A DNA stretch of 64,000 nucleotides from Rhynchosporium graminicola. Lineage: Eukaryota > Ascomycota > Leotiomycetes > Helotiales > Ploettnerulaceae. The position numbers were made by a program, and so were the translations under genes. Of the stretch, positions 44,106 to 56,459 are shown piece after piece. Below the pieces are notes generated by a model. It was given only the letters and a program-made list of their open reading frames with translations, made no database searches and was not told the origin of the DNA. The stretch is taken from the NCBI GenBank assembly GCA_900074885.1, contig FJUW01000013.1, positions 186,001-250,000 of the forward strand, written 5' to 3'. Position 1 is the first letter of the stretch, and every line of letters begins with the position of its first letter.

Positions 44106-45022
44106 ATGTCCACGCCCGACGTTCGCCAGCGTCGGAAAGACGCCGATGATACCATGCCGGAAGCAAAAGATAAAGTAGAGAAAGTCAGTGCTGCCGCGCG
44201 CGCCAAAGCGGAAGACAGTGCATTTAGCTTGACAGATGTAGCACGTACAATTGTCTTGCTGTTGCTGGCTAGTAGTGCATTGAGTTATTTCGTGACGAGG
44301 GAGAGCTTCACGTGGGGTGTGAGAAGACCGAGTTGGGCGACTGTTGGAGGGATCAAGAGCTTGATTGTGAGTTCTGCATTCCCATATATCTTTACTTGCC
44401 GCAATGTCATAGGAACCCATCACTAACAGCCCCTCAGACCGGTCCCCAAGCCCTCACAGACGCAGACCTCAAAGCCTTCGACGGCAGCGACCCAACAAAA
44501 CCCATCTACCTCGCCATAAACGGCACTATCTACGATGTCACCGCTGGAGGCCGCCACTACGGTCCCGGCGGCAGCTACCACTTCTTTGCTGGCAAAGACG
44601 CCAGCCGGGCTTTCATAACGAACTGTTTCGAGGAGGATGGAAATCCGGATATCAGAGGGGCGGAGGAAATGTTCATCCCGCTTGATGATCGAGAGATCGA
44701 TGCTCTGTATACGAGTGGTGAGCTAAAGGCGTTGAAGGAGCAGGAGAGGAGACAGGCGAAAGTTGAGGCATATAATGCGCTGAAGCATTGGTGAATATCT
44801 CTCTTTTGCTCTGTGTTGGGTTGTGAAGGGTTGAAAGCCTTGTTTTGGGCAATGGCTAATACATGGCCTCATAGGGTGGATTTCTTCGGCAATAACCCGA
44901 AATACCCCAAGATCGGAAGGGTCAAGAGAGAAGCTGGGTGGGAAAACAAGGGTCCTGTCAAGAAGCTGTGTAAGCGTGCACAGGAAGGTAGAAAGCTGAG
45001 AAAGCGACCTGTTGGGAAGTAA
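44106..45022 (+). CDS. Membrane-anchored cytochrome b5-like heme/steroid-binding protein (MAPR family)
   Basis: Three exons: 44106-44366, 44438-44790, 44875-45022, giving 253 residues. A polar N-terminus leads to one membrane helix (VARTIVLLLLASSALSYFV). The domain begins ALTDADLKAFDGSDPTKPIY and includes LAINGTIYDVTAGGRHYGPG and GSYHFFAGKDASRAFITNCF. The YGPGGxYxxFAGxDASRA signature defines the progesterone-receptor-membrane-component/Dap1 family, in which tyrosines rather than histidines ligate heme. A basic C-terminal tail (KKLCKRAQEGRKLRKRP) extends beyond the domain. Members support sterol synthesis P450 enzymes in the ER in yeasts; whether this long form does so is inferred. Which MAPR subgroup it belongs to is uncertain. 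Confidence 0.9.
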
Positions 45023-45542
45023 AGTCTTGACATCTTAGCTGCGACGACCGTCTACATGAAGTAGGCCCAATTGGTAGACGAGGAGAAATCATAGGTCTGT
45101 TTACCGAAAAGGCTGGAGAACCAGTGTTATTTAGTAAGGGATCAGCTACAGAAGAACTCAGAAATTGTATATAGGTAGAGGAGGGATCAGGAACTTTATG
45201 TATAGGTATCTTCATGGCCGGGTGGATGGATGGACTGATGAATCATGGATGGCTTGAGGTGTTATACGAAAAGGTACCGCAGAAATGCTTAATGAAATGA
45301 CGACTTCCATTTTGGAATCCATTGAGCGACACCAGTGTCACAGAAGACTCGATAAGTCCGACAGTTGTGTTTATGGTTATATCCTGTCATTTTTCAACCA
45401 TCGTACAGCATTCACATGTCCCAACAAAGTCGCTTATTCATAAACAACCTCCGTTCCCTCCCTCTATCACCTTATCCCCTCCTCTTCCTCTTCTCAACTC
45501 ATTTTGATCTCTTGGGCTATCTTCCCCATCACCGATACACAT
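45023..45542. other. Intergenic stretch between convergent genes
   Basis: Contains the 3' flanks of the MAPR gene and the secreted-protein gene only. Confidence 0.45.
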
Positions 45543-46010
45543 CTAAACAGCAGCAGAAGCAGCCGCAGCAGTCAAAGTGATCCTGCCAGTGACCGTGCTC
45601 AATGTAGTAGTTGGGTTCCCAAGGGTCGGGCCACCATTACCAGGGATACAAGTGGTGTCCAGCTCCGAGCGCGGAATTCGATTGATGCAGCGCTTATAGC
45701 TTGCAGAACGACCTTCGGCTAGGACGCAGATGGCTTGGTTGTCGTAGTATTGGTACCTATGGGTCGGGATTAGCTGGGGTGGTTAAGAGGGGATGGTGTT
45801 CTGACGGGTGGGCTTTGTGGAAGAACATATGTGATTGCTGGAGGAAATGTTGAGAAAGAATTTGAAGACGTACCAGGTGCCTTGCTGGTAAAGACAGCAA
45901 CTTTTGGCAAATGTGACTTGGCCAGCTGGTCCACCGGCTACACAAGCGTCGGCTGAGACAAGTGGGAGCAGCAGTGCCGTGAACGAGAGGAGGGTTGATA
46001 GGAACTGCAT
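45543..46010 (-). CDS. Small secreted cysteine-rich protein
   Basis: Two exons on the minus strand, 45874-46010 and 45543-45756, giving 116 residues. A signal peptide (MQFLSTLLSFTALLLPLVSA) ends before DACVAGG. The mature protein has six cysteines (residues 23, 38, 39, 56, 69 and 82), which suggests three disulfides. A Thr/Ala-rich tail follows. The join at the intron creates GTWYQYYDNQ. I recognise no named domain. Secreted, small and cysteine-rich is the usual profile of effectors or surface-active proteins in plant-associated fungi, but nothing here proves such a role. Confidence 0.75.
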
Positions 46011-49000
46011 TTTTGAGACGAGAATATGTATTGGGTATCTAGTGACGGAGAAAGAGTGACGAGTTTTCTGATGAATGTGAAATGAAGCTTGCTTGATCGA
46101 AGATTTGATATAGACTTTTCCAGACCGACTTTGTGTGATGGATGAAAGATGGATAGGAACAAACCTGGATAATAGAAGGGATTACACCCTCTTTTATAAC
46201 TGAACCTGAAAACCTCGGAGGCAACGAGCTGACCTTGGTCACTTCGACTCAAGGAGGCTAGAAGGGGCTAAACCCCAGAAGCATACTGCTAGAAACGATT
46301 CGCAGGAACAGCAGGTCGCGATAGCGAAAACAAAGAGATAATTTCTACCGATATTGGCTATATGCTAGCAACCCAGCAGCCCTACCTCACACAACCCATG
46401 ATTCCTCGCTGATGGTGACCCTCAATGACATGCAGACTATTTCTCTCCTCGTCCTACATCTAGATTTCCATAGGCCCAAGGAAGCTGCTTCCCGCATCTC
46501 CACGTATGCCAGAACTGGGAAATGCAATTAACAGAGACAAAAATAGTATCAAGCTAGCCTCTAATTTGTATCAACGATGTACCACTTGATGCATGTTGAT
46601 AACGAGAAAGAAGATTGGCTGTCGCAGTGGCGATATAATATCAAAACAGCAACACTGACATATTATACCTACGCCCACCGCAACTCCTTTCGCAATAAAC
46701 ACAAAAGACAGGCGATGAAAGCGGCCTCTCTCATTCCGATACTGATGCATGTAGTTATCTCCGTCTACCCATTGGCTCTGGAGCAAAAGCAGAGAGATAT
46801 AGATTGGGTTTTCCGCGAAACATCAAGAGCGCGATGCATGGGATAAAGGGGAAGCCTCGATATTAATTAATGTATCTCGGCTGATAGAGACGATGTAAGA
46901 AGTGGACAGGATTATGGATGGTAGAAAGGTGTTAATATATCGACTGTGTTGGACCTGGTACCTTATATCAGCCGGCGGGACTGTTTTTATGTTCTCGGAG
47001 TGAAGAATCGCCTATTCTCCTCATCTCGTCCTTTCTTCTCACTGCCCTTGTGAGGGGCGAAGCGATTTCAAAATGTTTGTGTGATTCGCCAATCCTCAGA
47101 TGTCAATGGAATATGGTCGCTTCCAAAGATAAGAAGAAAAAATTGGGGGTTTGCCATGTCTAGAAGCTTGAGGGTTGTTTGCTCGCCCAGGAAAACGTGG
47201 GAGATGCGTTCGTGCATACATGTAGCTTTTGGCGCTGACTCGCATGTAAGTATTTGCACATGTCGGATAAAAAACTTCGGATAAGCGAGTAAAGATGGGA
47301 TTCAATAATTTGGGGCAGGGATTTGGAGGGAATTTCCACTTAGGTTCGGACGGTGTTTGGAAGGCGTTCAAGAGAGTTCGACTTCCGTGCAAAGACCAAC
47401 GCTTATATTTCGACCTTAAACTGCACAGACAGAAAGAAAAAGAACAATTGAGTACTTGTTGTACGAAGATTTACATGATCGGAGGAAAGCTGCTGCCGTT
47501 TGGTCGAGGAAGAGACGAGCTATAGACAGGCTGAGGTTGAAGATATTTGAGTTGCTCCTGCTGTGAACGTCGTTTATTGATTCAGCAGCAAAATTAACAG
47601 GATGGCCTTTACAAGCACGATTGAGAACCTTCGCAATCGATTCCAGGGGTGACGGACTCGTATTGTAAGTTGATATCTGAGTAAACGTCCTGTGACGTTT
47701 TTGTAGCATTGAAGTATTTTCCAAGTAATGTCTTGTAGGATTGCCATGACTTCGAATCAGAGAGCTTGGTGCGTGGAATCGTTGAGCAACTTCTATATTG
47801 GACAAAGGTTCCCGAGTCGTTATCCCTCTCCGAATCCTCATCCACAAGCTTATGGGCAAGATGCGCTCGCTCCCTTGCCCTCTCAGGTGATCATTCTTCA
47901 AAAACAGGGAAATCGATGATTGTCTCGTTGGCCTTTCCGAGAGTTCTTAAGCGCATCCTCCAGGCCACTTTTGACCTGATATGACGAGTCAAACGCTTCA
48001 TCTTCATCTTTATCCTCATCAAGGTTCAACCTTCAAATTCTGTTTCGTGATCATCACGAACAAGAGTGGCCAACAACCCTAACTTTAAATTTGGTTCCGC
48101 TCTGCTTCGGGTTTCGCCCAGCACCCAGTTTCCCCGGCATGCCAAGACAAAACTTTCTTTGAACCTCACCACCACGACATAGTCAAAACAAGGCCCAGTC
48201 TGCTATTCAGGGAAAGTTATCAAATGTCTGTATGGATTCTAAGCATTATTTTGATCATCTCATGCATTGTTCTCACGGCTTTGAATTCCATCATATAACA
48301 TCTTCCAGAGTAGCGAGCACCCTGAAGACGCACAATCGATTTAACGACTTTATTGCGAGGTACCTAAACAAGTTCTCGCTTCACCGGAGACACATTCGAA
48401 TTTGGTCAACGCCATCCGGAGCCCTCTCGAAACAGGCATTCGGTCCCAATTATTTGTCTTTGACTCCTCTGATGAATCTGATCCCGCATGTCAGATGCCT
48501 GCCGGCCCGCTGCCATCGGGATGTCACAGTGGCGGCTTTGCAGCCACGGATGCTGAAACTCGAAGTGTTTTGAGGGCGTCACGTCTGAGACCGTTCCATG
48601 CTTCATATTTCTCGCTTAGCCGCATCGAGGTCGACCTGGTCAAGTCAACGAGCGTGTGCACGGCCGGTAGGGATGATAACTTCCCCGGATCGCGAGGAAT
48701 TCTTATACAGACCGGCTTTGTTGTTGCTAACATCAATCGGTGTTATATGAAAAGCTTGGGTGATCAACAGCGAGGTTGCCAGCGCATTCAGACTTCTATC
48801 GAGCTAGTGAATTTTTTGTACATCTTCATCTTTTGACACGCTTCAAATGCTGTCAAGAGGAACGTTCGAGGATTTTCCAATGTTCCATGCAAGCGCTGTA
48901 CTCGGTGTTTGAGCCACGTCTAAAAACGTTTCGCCAGCCAGCCAGACGTCATCCCCAAGATTCATTGCTGTCTTCAGGAGCGATGAAGAGCCTCCTCGAT

Positions 49001-49362
49001 CCCTTCCATGTCCCGAGTCCAAGAACTTCCAAGGTCCCCTGGCCCGAGTGCTGGAACAGCCAGGGTAGAATTCCGCTCGGAGATCAATGAAGCAGAGCGG
49101 GTTTCTTATTAATGCCTTGCGATGTCCCATGCTCTCGACTTCTCTTCTCCCTTCTCATCTACTCAGTAGTATCCCACTCTCCATTCTGGTTTCCTTTATT
49201 CCCTCATCTCTGTTATTTTAACTTTGTGTTGTATTATCATCACAATCATTAATTGTCGGCCAGTACGACACAAGCGCTAGACGCCTTTATTTTCTTCGCA
49301 TCAAATCCATCAGTAATCATACATTCGTTGTTCAGAACTCAGGATCTTTTTAAATCGTCAAC
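46011..49362. other. 3.3 kb gene-poor stretch
   Basis: Open frames (for example plus 48402-48836, minus 47416-47901) show no domain, splice structure or family similarity that I can recognise. No RNA gene or transposon was identified. The last 200 bp are pyrimidine-rich and probably belong to the promoter of the cupredoxin gene. Confidence 0.45.
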
Positions 49363-50189
49363 ATGCAATTCACAACTCTTGCTATTTCCGCTCTGAGCAT
49401 TGGCTCTGCCCTTGGTAAGCTTCCATCGATTTGAAAAGAAGTCAGGAAATGAATTAGTTCTTACCATGTACATAGCTCAAGCAGCTGGTGGTGTTACCGT
49501 CCATGTCGTCCGCGTAGGATCGATGAACGGCTCGATTAAATTCTATCCCGACAACATGAAGGCCGCAGTAGGAGATATGGTACAATTTCAATTTGCGCCA
49601 AATAACCACACTGTCACCCAATCCACCTTCGATGCACCTTGCCAACCTATCGCCGCAAACTCGAACGTTACTGGCATTTACTCTGGCTTCATGCCCGTCT
49701 CGGCAAGCTCCACTACTACCCCAACATACACAGTCATGGTCAAGGCCGCAACTCCTATGTGGCTTTACTGCTCGCAAGGAAAGCATTGTCAGGGTGGAAT
49801 GGTCATGGTTATCAACGAGAAGTAAGCATGAGACTGTCCATAAAAGAGATTCCCACTAACACACCTCTAGCACCGCAGCGAACGCCTCGCGTTCCCTCAC
49901 AGCATACAGGGAGGCCTCCGCAAAGGCCACCGTCAACCTTCCAGGTAGTGCCGTTGCAGGAGGTGCCTCAAATACCACCACCACTACCCCCGAATCTGGA
50001 TCTGGATCTGGATCTGGCACCGGCACCGGCAGCAACAGTGGGAACGGTGGAACTGGAACATCAGGAAGCCCAACTGGTACCGGTGCTCCTCGAGCTAGCA
50101 TTACCGGTTCAGCAGCGCCCCACGTCCGGGCTGGCGACGCCATGGGTCTTGGTGGTCTGTTTGCCGTTGCTCTTGCTCTCTTCCTATAG
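49363..50189 (+). CDS. GPI-anchored cupredoxin-domain protein
   Basis: Three exons: 49363-49414, 49476-49821, 49871-50189, giving 238 residues. An 18-residue signal peptide (MQFTTLAISALSIGSALA) is followed by VTVHVVRVGSMNGSIKFYPD, then VGDMVQFQFAPNNHTVTQST. MWLYCSQGKHCQGGMVMVIN ends the domain. The conserved His in NNHTVTQS and the Cys and His in CSQGKHC are the type-1 copper ligand positions of plastocyanin-like folds, with a terminal Met nearby. A Gly/Ser/Thr-rich linker and a hydrophobic tail (GLGGLFAVALALFL) predict a GPI anchor. It fits the fungal family of extracellular serine-rich proteins. Copper binding is likely but not shown, and its function is unknown. Confidence 0.88.
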
Positions 50190-51505
50190 ATATCAACTCT
50201 TTCTGTCTTGAAGACTTCCGATCAAGAAGATCGCGAGAAGTCCAATTCTATTTTGTCTTCGCTTGGAGTGGAGTTGAAAAGGAGGAGAGGCTGTATACTT
50301 ATTTACATGTATGTGAAAGCCGCGACGGGGTCTTAATTCGGGGTGATTTGGCTAGGATGATGAGATATATCTTTTATATACACACGGAGCTACTGTAGCG
50401 CGATTCTTGACGACGCGAATACGGGTATGCATGTTTAGGGATACCTGGTTCTGGGAACGATATGATCCATTAGATGATAATGCATATTTACTTCTTCTCA
50501 AAAAGCTTTCGCTTTCTCTGTACATTAATAGTGTCTTTGTGCGAATATAAGATTCAATTCCTTCGAACCTCTGCCTATAGCTATACACTCTTGTCCTTAT
50601 GAATCCTTATACTTATAAACACTTGTACAGATGAACATACATCTATTCCCTAGGATGGCAATAGCTTGGAAGCACATGCCAACTTCAAATAACACCCAAA
50701 TGCTCAATTTCTCTGACAAACAACGTAAGCGAATTCTGCACCGCCTCTTACATTATCCCCGATGTTCGTAACATCATTTTCGAACTCGAGAGCAACAAAC
50801 GACAACCCATCCAGACTTCAATAAATCCGGCCTACATATCAGCTACCTGATATAGTTCCGAACGGGGACGTGAGTTCGTAGAGTCCTACTGCCGCCCGTG
50901 CTGATCCCGCCAACGATGAAGTAAATTTCAACTCTCGCACAGGTTCAGATTATGCTTCTGAGCCTTGCCTCCTATGGAGTTTCCTAATTTGAGCCTGTAA
51001 AGCCACTTTACAGCCCCGCATTCGGGGAATCTTGCTGAATTACAGCCATGGTCGGATTTATAAGCTGTGATAGCCCCAGAGAAGGTTGCTTCGCCTGGGT
51101 CGGGGGAAGATGACTTGTTGGCCAGGAAGTTAACCACTTCCTTCCGAAGCTTCAGACTAACCACGCTGAAGATTCTCAGAGGCTTCGACGGAGACGATCA
51201 GGTTCAAAACTCTAAAGCACGGGAATTCGAGTTTCTCGAGCTTTTTTTATTTTATTCTAAACCGATTAGACCATTTTATCAAAGGCACACAGCGATAAAT
51301 CTGAAATGCTTGAAATCAGGACATTCTTTTCTTTAATATCGTGTCGACTAGAGCTTCGAATATAGACCACCTTATTGACTTATACGTAAAACTCCACTCT
51401 CCTTCTGAAACGCCTCAGAGCCATATCATCCGAACCCGAAGCGATTAGTAAACACACCAGCACCCAACAATCTCGCAAGCCACAATTCAACACTCTTCCC
51501 AGCCC
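50190..51505. other. Intergenic stretch, no supported gene
   Basis: Contains the cupredoxin gene 3' flank. Open frames under 90 codons only. Confidence 0.45.
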
Positions 51506-52270
51506 TCAGAAATCCAACAGCAGCTGTGGCGCCAGCCTCTCCAAATCCTCTACTTCAAGATACTCCCCATCTCCCCCCTGCAAATCGCGATTGCCATCCA
51601 CACCCCCATCCTCCCAACCATGCCTCTTTGCCCACGCCGCCCTGTTCAGAGCCTCCCTAATGAATGTCTCAATATACATGCCCACAGCGGCATTCGCATC
51701 CTTAGTCATGCGCGTATTATCCTGATTGAAGAAGCCATGTAGTAAGACATTAATCAGATCCGGTGGGATGGACATCTGCCGACCACCGGCTTGATTTGTT
51801 TCTTCCACGTCTCCGTCCCCATCCGCGTCATTGTCGGCGCCAGGTGCTCGAGCTTTGTGGTTTGCAATTGTCGCCGATTTCCTCCTCGCAGCAGGTAAAG
51901 GCTGGCTCGAAAACGGATCATCACTATCTCCGTCTCTGACCCCTTCTCCTTCTCCACCAAATCCCATCTCAACATCGCTTTCCGCATCATCCTGCTCGTC
52001 TTCGTCTTCGCTACTGATATTCAGCACCGTACTCGCATTCGAGACGCGCGACCTGTTGAGTCCGCTCCCGCGGGAGACATCTGCATCGTTGGCTTTCTCT
52101 TTGCCTTTCGAGCCGGGTTTGGATTTGGATTTCGATGCAGAAGGCTTGTCGATCGGGCCTGTGGATTGGCGCTTCGTGGGGTTGTTGGAGGATCCTTTTG
52201 GACGTCCGCGGGTTTTCGCGCCTGCTGCTGCGGTGGAAGGGCGAGGCGGGTTGAAGGGTTTGGGCGGCAT
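51506..52270 (-). CDS. MHF2: Centromere protein X / MHF2 with long AT-hook extension
   Basis: One exon of 254 residues from the ATG at 52270. The CENP-X histone fold covers about residues 168-254: IPPDLINVLLHGFFNQDNTR, TKDANAAVGMYIETFIREAL, and VEDLERLAPQLLLDF at the end. An acidic loop of about 18 residues (near 219-236) splits the fold. CENP-X pairs with CENP-S (MHF1) at kinetochores and with the FANCM-type helicase at stalled forks. The first 165 residues are unusual: an AT-hook (TRGRPKG, residues 20-26), Ser/Lys-rich sequence, then an acidic stretch. The usual protein is only about 80 to 110 residues, so the extension is lineage-specific or an independent DNA-binding addition. Confidence 0.85.
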   Translation of the reverse strand: MPPKPFNPPRPSTAAAGAKTRGRPKGSSNNPTKRQSTGPIDKPSASKSKSKPGSKGKEKANDADVSRGSGLNRSRVSNASTVLNISSEDEDEQDDAESDVEMGFGGEGEGVRDGDSDDPFSSQPLPAARRKSATIANHKARAPGADNDADGDGDVEETNQAGGRQMSIPPDLINVLLHGFFNQDNTRMTKDANAAVGMYIETFIREALNRAAWAKRHGWEDGGVDGNRDLQGGDGEYLEVEDLERLAPQLLLDF

Positions 52271-53014
52271 GGTTGCTGTGCTTACTTGTGTTGGTGCACC
52301 TATGAGTGATCTGGGCTTGCCCGGGGCGAGAGTTGCGCCTGCGTGTACTTTGGTCACTAGCTGGAGAAGATGATCAATCGGAACGGAGTCAATAGGAAAG
52401 AAGGCGAGATAGCTTGTGTGTAATCTCACGATCAAACTCGGGCGTGTGGTTGAAATTGCTTGGATTGAATTGTGGTGTTGCTCACGCGTCGGAGAGGAAG
52501 ACGCGAGGTGAGAGATAATTTTCGCGTTTACACGTGATGAACGAATACTGTAATTCCCATGTGAGCAACTGTGCTAGTAACGATTGGTAGGCTCTTGATG
52601 GCAGGTATTTGAAGATTGAGAGAAACACCTAGATACTTCGAAGGCAGAATAAGACGTGTCAAAGTTCGAAGAGAAGACGTTTTGCAGGACTTTTCATCGA
52701 AATTGATAGTCGCCTCCTATCAAGCAAGGCCAGTGCAAAGACAGTAAATTAATATTCTTTCTACGACTAATCACACGTGAACTAACCATAAACCTCGTCC
52801 GAGTAACACATTCAAGAGACACGTGAACACCTGGCCTGGGTACCACCCTAGTTTTACTGAAGCAGAAACGCCAGATGCGATGCTGCCCGTGAAGAAAACA
52901 GCCCATCCTCAAACCCAAATACTACCAATCGCTTGCTAAAGAACTCCATCTGTCCCTATTCAAGATCTACTTTTGCTGCTTTGGCCTAGCCGAATTGATT
53001 GATATGCAAATACA
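52271..53014. other. Intergenic stretch between MHF2 and the coiled-coil gene
   Basis: Holds the MHF2 upstream region (an open frame to 52435 lacks an ATG) and the 3' flank of the next minus-strand gene. Confidence 0.45.
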
Positions 53015-54676
53015 TTATGATCTAGCCTGGCTTCTTCCACGGACTGCTCCGCTTCGGATGGCTGGCGCACTGATATCCCGTCTTGATCCTGCTCCTTCCA
53101 CCATCTGCTTTCTAGGCGTTATTGTACCCTGAGCCAGACTTCTTGCTCTACCTCTTCGCTCACGAATCTGTGCTAGAGCTTCTTCTCGTGACATTGTGGG
53201 GCTCAAAGCTGGGTTCAGAGCTGCTGGGAGGGTGGTATGGGGTGTGAGGTCGGGTGCATTGGCGAGTGGAATTCGCGTAGTGGTACTAATCGTGTGGAAG
53301 GTAGGTACCATGAAGTGTTTGATGGGGCTTTCTTCTTCAGGTACAGGAGGTCCTTGCTCAAGTTGTGTTATGGTCGTATCATTCTCGCCGTCGTCTGTAC
53401 GTGTCGGACTATGGGGTGCGTCGAAGATGGAGAGGAGGGAGGCTCTGGTGTCGGCGATGAGAGCTGCTGCAGGTGGCTCGCAAGAGGGAGTTCGTGCGAA
53501 GGACCGTGGTTCTTCATGTATCTGGTGGTTGAATGTCTTCTTTGCAGGTAAGATCCAAGGCGATTGTTCTGGTGCAGGGGATGCGGTCCTGAATATGCCC
53601 TCAGCTGGTATGACGATAGTGCTTGTGCGATCAGTCTGAATACTCTCTTGCATAGCTGCTGTAACAGCAAGCTCTTTCTGTGCAGCTTTAGAGATGCAGC
53701 AATTCATCCGGCATTCTAGTTCCAAGAACTCAACTCGGTCGTGTGCTCGATTTGCTCTTTGTTGCTGCCACTCCATAAGCATCCGTAGGTTGTCCAACTC
53801 CTCCTCGCTCGCAGCAGAAGATGCAATAGTAATCATTTCCAAGGACTTGCGTGCTTTCTTTGGGCTGGCGAACTCGTCATCCTCTTGCAGTGTAGGTAGT
53901 GGCATTCTTCCTTCAGCGGCGATCCTAGCAATCTCCTCTTCCTGCGCAATGGTCCTCAAGGCATCCCGCTCCTGCTCAACCAACTTGAGCCGTTCTTGAG
54001 CCTGTGACACCTCTTCCTGAACTCCAACGAGCTGATATCTCGCAGCGAAAGCCTCTTGTTCGCGCTTCAAACTGCGCTCCTTCTCTTGCTCCAGATCCGC
54101 TTGTATCATCTTCATCCCATTACGTGCCGATTTCAGTTCCTCTTGTAGCTTCACTACCGCCGATTGAGATTTGAATGACTCTTTGCGCGCCCTTCGGATC
54201 TCTTTTTCCCATAAAGTCTGTGTATGCGCATGTGTTTCTTTGGCGCGGCCATAATTCTCCTATGAAACAGTCAGTTGCAGTCTAGAATGCGCTGGAAGCA
54301 ACGAATGACTTACCATCACACTTTCGAGTCTCTCTCCGACCCTACGTTCTCTTTCTTTGCCCTCGTCTACCTGCCTGCGTAACGCTCGTGTCTCTTCCTT
54401 ATACCTCCTCATCTCACTCTCTGCCTCCTCCCGCCCCAGCATCGCGCGTTTTAATGCCGCATCATTTGCCTTTCTTTCCAATACCTTTCCTTGAAAAGCG
54501 AGCGAGTTAAATGCAGCTACCTTCTCGTGTACACTACTCTCCCTCGAGTGAAAATGCGGGCTTTCGGAACTCGAGTCGTCGAAAATAGTAGAAGCTCTCT
54601 GCTTGTTGACGCGTTCTGGCGACACTTGGAAGAGAGGCGTCCCAGGCGATCCAGGAAATTTGAAAGTTGGATCCAT
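53015..54676 (-). CDS. Coiled-coil protein of spindle-pole-body type
   Basis: Two exons on the minus strand, 54314-54676 and 53015-54259, giving 535 residues. The protein begins MDPTFKFPGSPGTPLFQVSP, a conserved start in fungal spindle pole body formation-associated proteins. LERKANDAALKRAMLGREEA and ENYGRAKETHAHTQ follow, and then a long coiled coil with KLQEELKSARNGMKM and AFAARYQLVGVQEEV. The C-terminal 170 residues are proline- and Ser/Thr-rich and probably disordered, ending in a basic stretch (GRSQARS). The assignment rests on remembered family appearance rather than a named domain. It likely acts at the spindle pole or in microtubule organisation. Confidence 0.75.
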
Positions 54677-56459
54677 TTCAGGTTGTATGGATATGTGTAA
54701 GAAAGGGGTGGGGTTTTTGGAGTTCCGTAAGTCTGATAAGGTCGGTACAGAATTGTGGTAGTTTCGTTGTTTACAACAAAACCGGGGTTGTTTAGCGCGG
54801 TCCGCTTGCACAGCAACTATCGCCATGCCGATAAGGGGTCCACTTTCCTTGTACTTTGTTAACTAGAGCCTTGATATATTTTAGTATTCGTGTGTATTGA
54901 TTTCGAGTATGCCCCTCGAGCCCCTATAATACACTCTTCATGGTCCCGACGAGTGAGAGATGCAGGATTTTAGATCGCGTTACCAATCTACATGAATTTT
55001 TCATACGGAGACTACTAGCACTGGAGACTCATGCATCCAGCCGATAGTGCATACCTGAAGAGCTGCACGTATACCATTACAACCTCAATTGCAAAATTTC
55101 ACATGGGGTCCAGAACACAGCAGAGATGATGGCTGCGTTGACGCAGCGAATACAGTTGCCAGAGGTTCCGAGAAGCTTATAGGTACTTAAGAGATCATGC
55201 CCCGGAAGTCCAACTTAAATGTATCAGTGTCACAATCTATCAGTTCGGATGCAGTTCTACCACGATACTCTGCAGGATCTTTGTTTCGATAGATACTGAG
55301 TGCGAAAGCCGGACTGCACAAAGCAAAGTAACCAAGTGTAAGAGATCAGAGTAAGTTGTCTAAATTTCTCGCCAGCTTGTGTATCAATGGACGATGAGTA
55401 ACTCTCGAGACTGTCTCAATCCGTATCTGTTGCAGTCAGGCCAAATAAATGCAGTTGTGTTGGAAGTGCCGAAGAATTTTCGCAGCTTCGACTTATTCTT
55501 TAGTAAAGTCATGTAAGCATTCTCATGACTTCAAAACCTACTCGGGTGAACGTCCTAACTTTACAATTGTGATATGATATCAAATCAGAAAACATTTAGT
55601 GATAAATTATAGGACGACTTAAGCTTCACGGGGGATCATTCGGCCTGCTTGTTCTCCTGGATGTCCAATAATTTTGACCATAGAATTTTGTAGAGGAGTC
55701 TGATCTCGACGTCTAGCTGCTTGGTACTACGTGCAACTTTACACGAGAAGTTGAAAGAAATCGTTCCATAATCGATTTTAATGTCACCTGGAAGTTTCAA
55801 GACTTGCATTACCATACATTCGACCAGGACAGCTTCACATGTCAATCCAATGACCCGTGATAATGGAGAATAATGATATGACTGAAGAAAAGATACCACA
55901 AACCCCCATTAAGCTAATTTTCCAAATATGGAATCAGTGTGAACAAGCATAGGTACGTACCTAGGTAGGCAGATATGCAGAAATTCCTTTTGTGTTTGCT
56001 TGGATAATTTCTCCCCTTTTCCCTCACCCTTCTGGGCAAGGCCGAGAGAGAGAGATTGACCCGATCCACAAGCGACAACAGAACGAAGTGAATGGTTTTG
56101 CACGAGACGTATAAACAACAGGAACAGAGCAAATATGGGTGAAAATGCAGAGTAACTGATATACTCAACGATTCCTATCTACCTATTGCATTTTCAGTGA
56201 AATAGATTTGTTAGACTTCGGCTTAGACAGACGGCGCTTCCGATGTGCTCATAAACACCCCAGTCTTGCTTCCTCAGGCACGCAGTTCGGTGGAACTCGG
56301 ACGCTAAGCTAATTTTTCAAGCTCTGGCCTCTCCCGGTTTTGTTTTCCCAGACCATAAATTCGTTCACATCTCCATCCGCTTCATCATCCCATACCAACC
56401 GTCCCTCTAATCCTCAATCTCCCCTCAGTCCTTTGATCAGTAGATCTCCAGCCATCATC
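54677..56459. other. Long upstream region of the ADP/ATP carrier gene
   Basis: About 1.8 kb. Frames such as minus 55636-55899 start with a non-ATG codon and match nothing. The last 150 bp are pyrimidine-rich and form the carrier leader. Confidence 0.45.

Noticed and set aside
48402..48836. 144-codon plus-strand frame in the gene-poor stretch
   Set aside because: No family resemblance, no splice sites and overlapping frames of similar length on both strands.
51831..52373. 180-codon plus-strand frame
   Set aside because: It is antisense to MHF2 and rich in Ser and Leu as expected of a mirror frame.
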